Source of the DNA: Acrocarpospora macrocephala | Lineage (GTDB): Bacteria > Actinomycetota > Actinomycetes > Streptosporangiales > Streptosporangiaceae | DNA: 64,000 nucleotides | NCBI RefSeq assembly: GCF_009687865.1 | Contig: NZ_BLAE01000030.1 | Location: 62,001 to 126,000 of the forward strand | Direction of reading: 5' to 3' | Shown here: piece after piece, positions 58,492-64,000 of the stretch | How positions within the stretch are numbered: position 1 is the stretch's first letter | Layout: each line of letters begins with the position of its first letter | The notes under the pieces: model-generated | The model's database searches: none | What the model saw: only the letters and a program-made list of their open reading frames with translations | Told to the model about the DNA's origin: nothing | Made by a program: the position numbers and the translations under genes

Positions 58492-59478
58492 CTACCCGGG
58501 GCTGCCGCCCTCGTCGAGAACGTCCGCCAGCGGGCGCCGGACCCCCCGGGTCCTCGTGGTGGGATAGCCCAGCCGCATCACCATCTGCGGGAACTCCCCC
58601 GAGCAGAGCCGCGCCCGGATGAAGTCCCGCAGCTGCGGGTGTTCCAGCGCCTGGGTGTGGAAGGCGGCGGCCACCCCCGCGGCCGCGGCGTGCAGGAGCA
58701 CCGCCTGGAGCGCCTGCCCGGCCCGCAGCCAATCCGCGCGCGTGTCGCTCCTGGTGGTCAGCAGCGCCACCACCCCGGTGTCCGTGGCCATGGGCTGATC
58801 ATCCGGGTTGCCCCAGCCCTGCCCGCGCGCGTAGTCGCGCTGGGCGAAATGCGGATGTGTCCGGCGGGCCTGCTGCGGATAGGCGTCGGCGGGCACGCCG
58901 TCGCGATACTTGCTTCCCGGTGGCCGCCCCCAGCGGATCATCTCCAGGCTGAAGTCCCGATCCTGGGCCTGAACCTCCTGAGCCGCCGTGGTGAGCGCCG
59001 CGACAATCCGGATCGCCGCCTCCGCCCCGACGGGAGTCAGCCGGGCGCCTTCCCGTTCCGCCTCCCCCACCAGCGCGTCCAGCAGGTGCTCCGGCACTCG
59101 CCGGCCGGAGAAGCCCGCCCGATGGGTACGCCGCCGGGGGATCTCCGACCGGATCACCTCGGTGTGCTCGTCCACCGCCTCGGCCGGCCCTATCCGTACG
59201 GTGGCCAGCAACGCCGGACGGTCAGGATCGGGGAGCGTCCGCACCAGCGGCTCGAAGCCGAGGGCGCGTATCGCCGTCCTGACGTTGAACAGCGCGGCCC
59301 CGCAGCTCAGCAGGAGTTCCCTGCCCTCCGGATCGGCCGCGCGCAACCGCCGGTCGACATCGGCGCGGAGACTGATCTCGTCCCCGGCGATGGCGAACGA
59401 CCACGGCTGGCTGTTGTGCACCGACGGCGCCCACCCCGCCGCCTCCACCACGGCTTCCAGATCCTCTCGCGTACGCAT
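58492..59478 (-). CDS. nitroreductase-family protein (Acg-like)
   Basis: 328 residues. The nitroreductase FMN region begins AGWAPSVHNSQPWSFAI (~12-28) and the C-terminal half has AGVAAAFHTQALEHPQLRDF and VMRLGYP. The ~330-residue length and DADRRL-type insert are those of the Acg/dormancy-associated group, which appears to sequester flavin. ATG 59478 has GGGAGG upstream. It and the universal stress protein gene are on the same strand, separated by ~90 bp. Confidence 0.83.
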   Translation of the reverse strand: MRTREDLEAVVEAAGWAPSVHNSQPWSFAIAGDEISLRADVDRRLRAADPEGRELLLSCGAALFNVRTAIRALGFEPLVRTLPDPDRPALLATVRIGPAEAVDEHTEVIRSEIPRRRTHRAGFSGRRVPEHLLDALVGEAEREGARLTPVGAEAAIRIVAALTTAAQEVQAQDRDFSLEMIRWGRPPGSKYRDGVPADAYPQQARRTHPHFAQRDYARGQGWGNPDDQPMATDTGVVALLTTRSDTRADWLRAGQALQAVLLHAAAAGVAAAFHTQALEHPQLRDFIRARLCSGEFPQMVMRLGYPTTRTRGVRRPLADVLDEGGSPG

Positions 59479-59596
59479 TCCACGCCACCTCCCTCTCCAG
59501 TCCAATGACCCGTGCGGCACCGGGTAAGGGCCGAAGGTCCCCCATTGGCGGGACGGTGGGCTCCAATAGCCTGCTTGCCGATATATTCTGGAGTGC

Positions 59597-59950
59597 ATGG
59601 GAAGACGGACGATGACGGAGGCGGCGTTCCTCGTTCTCACCGCGCTGGTCGACGAGCCGCGGCATGGCTACGGGATCGTGCGTGAGGTCGAGAAGCTGTC
59701 CACCGGGCGGGTGCGGCTCAAGGTCGGCACGCTGTACGGCGTGCTCGACCGGCTGGCGGCCGACGAGCTGGTGACGCTGGATCGCGAAGAGGTGCAGCAG
59801 GGCCGGCTGCGCCGCTATTACCGGCTGACCGACTCCGGTGCGACGGCGCTGGAGGCGGAAGCCGTACGGCTCGCGGAAAATGTCAGGAGTGCCACGGATC
59901 GGCTCAGCGCCCGCCACCGGCGTGCGATCACGGCGGGAGGAGCGGCATGA
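59597..59950 (+). CDS. PadR family transcriptional regulator
   Basis: 117-residue winged-helix regulator of the PadR-s2 type: AAFLVLTALVDEPRHGYGIVREVE, VRLKVGTLYGVLDRLAADELV and GRLRRYYRLTDSGATALEAE. It is coupled by an ATGA overlap to a membrane protein gene, the usual partner arrangement. Confidence 0.92.
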   Translation: MGRRTMTEAAFLVLTALVDEPRHGYGIVREVEKLSTGRVRLKVGTLYGVLDRLAADELVTLDREEVQQGRLRRYYRLTDSGATALEAEAVRLAENVRSATDRLSARHRRAITAGGAA

Positions 59951-60288
59951 GCCTTCTGGAGGAGAGCTATCGGCGCGTGCTCCGCCTGCTGCCCGCCTCT
60001 TACCGCGCCAAGCGGGAGATCGTGATCGCGGGCCTGGCCTGCGTGGGCGTGCACTGGCACTCCCCCGCACTGCGAACGCCGTCGTGGCCGCTGGCCTTGG
60101 CGATCCTGGCGGCGCTGGTATTGTGCGCCCGGCTCCCCGGTCTCAATTTCGGCGCTGTCGACTCGATCACCCAGACCATGACAGCCGTAGCCCTCGGCCA
60201 GAGCGTCGCCGTCGCCCTGATCGGCCTGGTTCTGGTCGTCCTGGGCACCAGAGCGCTTCTAGCCATTCCGAGGGCCGCCGAGCCCTGA
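59947..60288 (+). CDS. small membrane protein, probably an internally shortened PadR-partner
   Basis: 113 residues. The first ~24 (SLLEESYRRVLRLLPASYRAKRE) match the start of the HAAS-type membrane proteins that follow PadR genes. In those proteins a EEEM... acidic domain and several hundred residues come next. Here the chain jumps straight to two or three hydrophobic helices (~55-105). I infer an in-frame internal deletion that left both ends. It may still be expressed. Confidence 0.65.
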   Translation: MSLLEESYRRVLRLLPASYRAKREIVIAGLACVGVHWHSPALRTPSWPLALAILAALVLCARLPGLNFGAVDSITQTMTAVALGQSVAVALIGLVLVVLGTRALLAIPRAAEP

Positions 60289-60289
60289 T

Positions 60290-61309
60290 CTACCGCTGTG
60301 CGAGCTCTTTCTCAAGGAGATTGGTGATCGGCCACGCGCCGGGAGTGGAGTTGGAGATCACAGTGTGCGTCAGCCGCGTCCGCGGCCGATGAACGCTGCG
60401 GAAGGAGACGCCGGCGTCGTATCCCTCCAGCAGCGCCGTGTCCTGGGATCCTGGCGATTCGGGGAGCCAGAAGCCGAGGCCGTACCGCCTCGACTCTGAC
60501 GGCACGTCGCTGCGCGGCCGCAGCATCTCCGAGACCCAGCTCGACGACACGATTTTTCCGCCGTACAGGGCATGCCAGAAGGAGGTGAAGTCCCGCACGG
60601 TGGAGTAGATCCCGCCGTCGCCGCTGCCCAGCACCGGCAGGTGGAACACGTTGGTCCTGGACACGCCCTCGATGGTCAGGTAGCCGAGAGCGGTGCGCTC
60701 CGGCAGTTCGTCGGAGCGCAGGAAATCGGTGTCGCGCATGCCCGCCGGCTCGCAGACGCGGTGGCGTACCAGGTCGTGGAAGGGCTGGCCGCCGACGCGT
60801 TCAGCGATCAGCGCGAGCACGACGTAGCCGCCGTTGTTGTACGAGAAGCTCTCGCCGGGGGCGAACTTGCTGGGATGCCCGCCAAGCACCGCCAGGTACT
60901 GCTCGGTGGTGGCGAGCTCGTGCACGGGCACCGGCAGCACGTAGTCGGTGATCTCGTGCCCGGCATCTTCGTCGAAGTAGTCGCCGATGCCCGACCGGTG
61001 GGCCAGGAGGTGCTCGACGGTGACGCCGTCGTCGATGAGCGGGAGATCCTCACCGAGCACCGAACGCGCGGTCGTGGACAGATCGAGCACACCCTCCTCG
61101 ATCAGGCTCACCACCACAAGCGCGGTCAACCCTTTCGTGCCACTGGCGATCGCGAACCGCGTGTCCACCGTGTTGGCGATCTTGTGACCCCGGTGGGCCA
61201 GTCCGTACGCCTTGGCGAACTCGCTCTCACCACCCCGATCCACGGACACCACACCGGCGAACCCGGTCGCGTCGGCTATCGAGTCGACCATGTCTTCCAG
61301 CGGGGGCAT
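60290..61309 (-). CDS. serine hydrolase, class C beta-lactamase/penicillin-binding-protein family
   Basis: 339 residues, no signal peptide. The SxxK nucleophile is in FAIASGTKGLTAL (~52), the YxN motif in FSYNNGGYV (~155), and the HxG-like third motif is not clear. Family members are esterases, peptidases or lactamase-like proteins. ATG 61309 has AAAGGA upstream. The stop lies 1 bp from the convergent membrane protein stop. Confidence 0.85.
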   Translation of the reverse strand: MPPLEDMVDSIADATGFAGVVSVDRGGESEFAKAYGLAHRGHKIANTVDTRFAIASGTKGLTALVVVSLIEEGVLDLSTTARSVLGEDLPLIDDGVTVEHLLAHRSGIGDYFDEDAGHEITDYVLPVPVHELATTEQYLAVLGGHPSKFAPGESFSYNNGGYVVLALIAERVGGQPFHDLVRHRVCEPAGMRDTDFLRSDELPERTALGYLTIEGVSRTNVFHLPVLGSGDGGIYSTVRDFTSFWHALYGGKIVSSSWVSEMLRPRSDVPSESRRYGLGFWLPESPGSQDTALLEGYDAGVSFRSVHRPRTRLTHTVISNSTPGAWPITNLLEKELAQR

Positions 61310-61325
61310 GTAAGTCCTTTCAGTA

Positions 61326-61459
61326 CGGCGTCTCGCTGTCCGGGCAGAACCGGCCGTTGCCGGTGGGCCTGGCCGGGACAGTTCGGTACGGATTACCCCA
61401 TCCTGATGGCGGGGGCGCTGGTGTGCTCGGGCATCGCGAACAGCGGACTCAAGGGATGA
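61326..61459 (+). pseudogene. remnant of a MalG-type sugar ABC transporter permease (C-terminal pieces, frameshifted)
   Basis: One frame reads GVSLSGQNRPLPVGLAG, the next frame continues QFGTDYPILMAGALVCS and the terminus GIANSGLKG followed by a stop. These are the consecutive C-terminal landmarks of MalG-type permeases (LPVGLA, TDYPxLMAGALL, GLKG end). A one-base shift separates the first two pieces and ~20 residues are missing before the last. Nothing of the rest of the gene remains. Confidence 0.6.
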
Positions 61460-61460
61460 T

Positions 61461-61649
61461 ATGGAAGTAAACGTCACACCGATCCATCTGCGCGCGGGCG
61501 GCACCAGCCTCGTCGTGGCCAGCGCCGTGCTCCCGCCGTGGCAGCGCGCCGGCGTCACTTTGCCCGGACGGGTGCTCAGGCTCGTCGGCGTCGAAGCGCC
61601 GTCCCTGGACGTCGACCGTTCGGTGCTGCTCCGGGTGGTGGGCGCATAA
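61461..61649 (+). pseudogene. probable GH36 alpha-galactosidase remnant keeping only the two ends
   Basis: A 62-codon frame starts 1 bp after the permease remnant. The beginning (TPIHLRAGGTSLVV) resembles the start of alpha-galactosidases. The end (GVTLPGRVLRLVGVEAPSLD, then VDRSVLLRVVGA) resembles their C-terminal beta domain (LTGxxLxxVGLxxPxLxPxxxxLLH). The ~650 catalytic residues between are absent. The assignment is from remembered family features and is less certain than that of the permease piece. Confidence 0.45.
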
Positions 61650-61650
61650 A

Positions 61651-61677
61651 CAGCCCGCTCAGCCCTTCGAGCGGCTG
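61651..61677 (+). terminator. hairpin after the remnants
   Basis: CAGCCCGCTC / GAGCGGCTG with one bulged C and an 8-nt loop, just after the stop of the second remnant. Confidence 0.5.
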
Positions 61678-61698
61678 CTGTCCCAATTCCACGTTTGA

Positions 61699-61708
61699 CT
61701 TATATAAG
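61699..61708. promoter_or_regulatory. AT-rich palindrome before the SRPBCC gene
   Basis: CTTATATAAG is a perfect 10-bp palindrome in an AT-rich segment (TTGACTTATATAAGCG) 59 bp before the start at 61767; likely a promoter or operator. Confidence 0.4.
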
Positions 61709-61766
61709 CGCACCCTGAAACGATCGGTTCGAGGCGCCGCGGGACAGACGAGTCGAAGGACACCTG

Positions 61767-62384
61767 ATGGATATCGTTGACGAGATCGAGCAGGCGCATC
61801 GCGAGTTGCTCAACGGTGAGCGCAAGGTCATGACGCTGCGGCGGCGCTACGACGCCGAAGTCGAGGACGTGTGGGACGCCTGCACGAACGCCGAGCGGCT
61901 GCGCCGCTGGTTCCTGCCCGTCACCGGGGACCTGCGGCTGGGCGGCACGTACCAGCTCGAGGGCAACGCGGGCGGCGAGATCCTGCGCTGCGAGCCACCC
62001 CGCCTGCTGACGGTCAGCTGGCTGTACGGCGAGGATCCCGGCTTCTCCGAGGTCGAGGTGCGCCTGTCGAGCGAGGGCGACGGCACCCTGTTCGAGCTGC
62101 GCCACACCGCCGACGTGCCGCCGGACATGTGGTCCGGCTACGGCCCCGGCGCCGTCGGCGTGGGCTGGGACCTCGCCCTCCTGGGCCTCAGCCTGCACCT
62201 GTCGGGCGCACCCCAGATCGACGAGAACACCTTCCACCAGACCCCCGAGGGCCGGCGCTTCATCACGGCCAGCAGCCAGGCGTGGGGCCAGGCCTATGCG
62301 GCCGCCGGCGGCCCGCCTGACCAGGTCGCCGCCGCCGTCGCCGGCACCACCGCGTTCTACGCCCCCGAAGAGGAGCAGTCATGA
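61767..62384 (+). CDS. SRPBCC (AHSA1-like) domain protein
   Basis: 205 residues of the START/Bet v1 superfamily, AHSA1 branch: VMTLRRRYDAEVEDVWDACTNAERLRRWFLPVTGDLRLGG at the start and GWDLALLGLSLHL near the end. Ligand unknown; such proteins often bind hydrophobic molecules and sit beside ArsR or VOC genes. AAGGA lies upstream of the ATG. It overlaps the VOC gene by 4 bp. Confidence 0.85.
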   Translation: MDIVDEIEQAHRELLNGERKVMTLRRRYDAEVEDVWDACTNAERLRRWFLPVTGDLRLGGTYQLEGNAGGEILRCEPPRLLTVSWLYGEDPGFSEVEVRLSSEGDGTLFELRHTADVPPDMWSGYGPGAVGVGWDLALLGLSLHLSGAPQIDENTFHQTPEGRRFITASSQAWGQAYAAAGGPPDQVAAAVAGTTAFYAPEEEQS

Positions 62385-62776
62385 CCCAGAAGATCACCAC
62401 TTTCCTGATGTTCCAGAACGGCGACGCCGAGGAGGCCATGACGTTCTACGTCTCCCTCTTCGAGGACGCCAAGGTGGTGAACGTCGCCCACTACGCCCCC
62501 GGCGAGCCCGGGCCGGAAGGCAAGATCAAGCATGCCACCTTCACCCTGGCGGGCCAGGAGTACATGTGCATCGACAGCAGCGGGCACGCCTTCACGTTCA
62601 CGCCGTCGGTCTCGCTCTACGTCGGGTGCGACACCGAGGAGGAGATCGACCGCCTGTACGCGGCACTCGCCGAGGGCGGCCAGGCACTCATGCCGCTGAG
62701 CTCGTACGGCTTCAGCACCAAGTTCGGCTGGGTGAACGACCGCTTCGGCGTCTCCTGGCAGCTCAACCTGCCGTAA
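62381..62776 (+). CDS. VOC-superfamily protein, PhnB/3-demethylubiquinone methyltransferase-like
   Basis: 131 residues: TFLMFQNGDAEEAMTFYVSLFEDAKV at the start, FTLAGQEYMCIDS and FGWVNDRFGVSWQLNLP at the end, the standard PhnB-like VOC fold. Despite the family name it is not expected to be a methyltransferase. It is coupled with the SRPBCC gene (ATGA). Confidence 0.88.
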   Translation: MTQKITTFLMFQNGDAEEAMTFYVSLFEDAKVVNVAHYAPGEPGPEGKIKHATFTLAGQEYMCIDSSGHAFTFTPSVSLYVGCDTEEEIDRLYAALAEGGQALMPLSSYGFSTKFGWVNDRFGVSWQLNLP

Positions 62777-62866
62777 CGGACGTGTTGCCGACGGCTCCAG
62801 CCTCCGGCCGGGCGCCTTCGCGGTCGGCGAACAGCGCGAGCGGGTCGATGTCCTTAAAGTGGGCAC

Positions 62867-63694
62867 GTGACCACTATGCCGCCGGAGCGAGCGCGCCCTT
62901 CCGAGCCAGAGCCCCATCGGCACCGGCAGGTGGCGGAGTCGTTCGGGGTGGACGCCGAACGCTACGACCGCACCCGGCCCCGCTATCCCGACGCCTTGGT
63001 GAACCAGATCGTCGCCGCCAGCCCCGGACCTGACGTTCTCGACGTCGGCTGCGGCACCGGCATAGCGGCCCGGCAGTTCCAGGCGGCCGGCTGCAAGGTG
63101 CTCGGCGTCGAGCCCGACGCGCGAATGGCCGAATTCGCGCGCCGCGGCGGGATCGAGGTCGAGGTGGCGACTTTCGAAGCCTGGGATCCCGCCGGCCGGG
63201 ACTTCGACGCGGTCATCGCCGGTACGGCTTGGCACTGGGTCGACCCGGTCGCCGGACCGGCCAAGGCGGCACAGGTGCTGCGGCCCGGCGGCCGGCTGGC
63301 GGCATTCTGGCACGCGTTCCAGCCTCCGCCCGCCGTGGCGGACGCCTTCGCCGCCGTCTACCAGCGGGTGCTGCCCGACTCGCCGTTCAACCTCCAGTCC
63401 ACGCGGCAAGCCCTGGACATGTATCAGGCGATGTTCACCAAGACCGCCGACACGATCCGGGACGCGGGCGGGTTCAGCGAACCGGAGCAGTGGCGGTTCG
63501 ACTGGGAGCAGCCCTACACCCGGGACGCGTGGCTGGACCAGCTGCCCACTAGCGGCGCTCTCACCCAGATCGCACCGGACAAGCTGGCGGCGGTGCTGGA
63601 GGGCGTCGGCGCCGCCATCGACGCGGTGGGCGGCAGCTTCACGATGAGCTACGCCACGGTGGCGGTCACCGCGGCCCGAACCGGCACCGCCTGA
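62867..63694 (+). CDS. class I SAM-dependent methyltransferase
   Basis: 275 residues. SAM motif I is VLDVGCGTGIAARQF (~58-72), motif II LGVEPDARMAEFA (~80) and the post-motif segment GTAWHWVDP (~125) is typical of methyltransf_11 proteins acting on small molecules. GTG 62867 and ATG 62876 are both possible starts; neither has a clear RBS. Confidence 0.87.
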   Translation: MTTMPPERARPSEPEPHRHRQVAESFGVDAERYDRTRPRYPDALVNQIVAASPGPDVLDVGCGTGIAARQFQAAGCKVLGVEPDARMAEFARRGGIEVEVATFEAWDPAGRDFDAVIAGTAWHWVDPVAGPAKAAQVLRPGGRLAAFWHAFQPPPAVADAFAAVYQRVLPDSPFNLQSTRQALDMYQAMFTKTADTIRDAGGFSEPEQWRFDWEQPYTRDAWLDQLPTSGALTQIAPDKLAAVLEGVGAAIDAVGGSFTMSYATVAVTAARTGTA

Positions 63695-63999
63695 CCCGGC
63701 CTGACCGCTCTCGCGACGCCGTCCACTCGCTTCTTGGCGTGCTCGCTGAAGCGGCCGGCCACCGCTTTCAGGTCCATTTCGAGGCCGTCGGCGAGCAGGG
63801 CGGACAGCTCGCCCGGCCTGGTGGTCCCTCTCGCCAGGACGATCGGGCGGTGCCGGGCGAGTAGCTGGCTCGCGAGCATCATGTAGGCCAGCACCAGATC
63901 GCTGATCAGGTCGGCTTCCAGGGTGTCCCGGTGGTACGCGGCATTGCGGTACTCGTGCATGCGGTCGAGCACCTCGCGCTCCTGGGAGGTCAGCACATC
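63649..63999 (-). CDS. hypothetical protein, possible HEPN-like, cut by the window edge
   Basis: At least 116 residues; the frame is open to the right edge, so the GTG at 63996 may be internal. The segment HEYRNAAYHRDTLEADL contains an RN-x3-H pattern as in HEPN RNases, inside an all-alpha chain (LISDLVLAYMMLASQLL). This could be a HEPN-like domain but no family is recognised with certainty. Its C-terminus overlaps the methyltransferase 3' end by 46 bp, so the exact stop should be treated with care. Confidence 0.5.
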   Translation of the reverse strand, partial: DVLTSQEREVLDRMHEYRNAAYHRDTLEADLISDLVLAYMMLASQLLARHRPIVLARGTTRPGELSALLADGLEMDLKAVAGRFSEHAKKRVDGVARAVRPGQAVPVRAAVTATVA

Positions 64000-64000
64000 G

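Noticed and set aside
62777-62866. A short leftward frame (HFKDIDPLALFADREG...) as a gene remnant
   Set aside because: It has reasonable codon use but no recognisable family and is too short to support.
62357-63409. A 350-codon leftward frame opposite the VOC and methyltransferase genes
   Set aside because: It is antisense to two well-recognised proteins and shows no family motif of its own.
1-64000. CRISPR arrays, tRNA/rRNA genes, insertion sequences, attachment sites
   Set aside because: No regularly spaced repeats with unique spacers, no cloverleaf-like or rRNA sequence, and no transposase or integrase gene were found by reading both strands.

Overview
The window is high-GC DNA (roughly 70% by eye) with frequent GTG starts and 4-bp ATGA/GTGA stop-start overlaps. 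It has CebR-like palindromes, TetR/GntR/MerR/PadR regulators and secreted lectin or Calx-beta proteins. This fits a soil actinomycete, most likely of the Streptosporangiales type; that assignment is an inference. No rRNA, tRNA, CRISPR array, IS element or phage gene was seen.

Layout. (1) 1-9.7 kb: a branched-chain-amino-acid-type (Liv) ABC importer, a KstD-like FAD oxidoreductase, a ThDP enzyme, a MaoC hydratase, an acyl-CoA dehydrogenase and a MerR regulator, probably an organic-acid/acyl-CoA catabolic locus. (2) 10-12.4 kb: one secreted alpha/beta hydrolase with a Calx-beta-like tail. (3) 12.5-22.8 kb: a TetR regulator and two divergent operons. The leftward one carries an FMO/Baeyer-Villiger-type monooxygenase, a metallo-beta-lactamase-fold hydrolase, two thiolase-fold proteins and a DUF35 OB-fold partner. 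The rightward one carries a cyclase-family hydrolase, two acyl-CoA dehydrogenase subunits and an enoyl-CoA hydratase. It looks like degradation of a cyclic ketone, steroid or terpenoid. Repeated TCAAC-N6-GTTGA palindromes tie it together.

(4) 23.6-51.1 kb is the most unusual part: a large carbon-nitrogen-bond catabolism region. It holds a glutamine-synthetase-like gamma-glutamylamide ligase, a Rieske oxygenase, a copper amine oxidase, a GntR/FCD regulator, a PLP-aminotransferase/FAD-amine-oxidase fusion, an aldehyde dehydrogenase, three phosphotriesterase-family proteins, a YtcJ-like amidohydrolase, a PotD-like binding protein with its PotBCA importer 10 kb away, both subunits of a dimethylformamidase-like enzyme, a cysteine hydrolase, an MFS exporter, a gamma-glutamyltransferase-like protein, an amidase and a RidA protein. 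Seven intergenic regions carry two GGATCC/GGATTC boxes whose starts are exactly 21 bp apart, and an eighth single box lies before the GntR gene. I read these as the operators of one GntR regulon.

(5) 51-64 kb: a GAF-domain histidine kinase, a phosphotransferase, an EF-G paralogue preceded by a small leader-like ORF, a secreted ricin-type lectin behind a CebR-like palindrome, a universal stress protein, a nitroreductase, PadR with a shortened membrane partner, a serine hydrolase, SRPBCC/VOC proteins, a methyltransferase and an edge-truncated gene.

A recurring oddity is genes reduced to their two ends: an amidohydrolase at 43.6-44.0 kb with a 206-bp tandem duplication, a sugar permease and an alpha-galactosidase at 61.3-61.65 kb, and probably the PadR partner at 59.9 kb.
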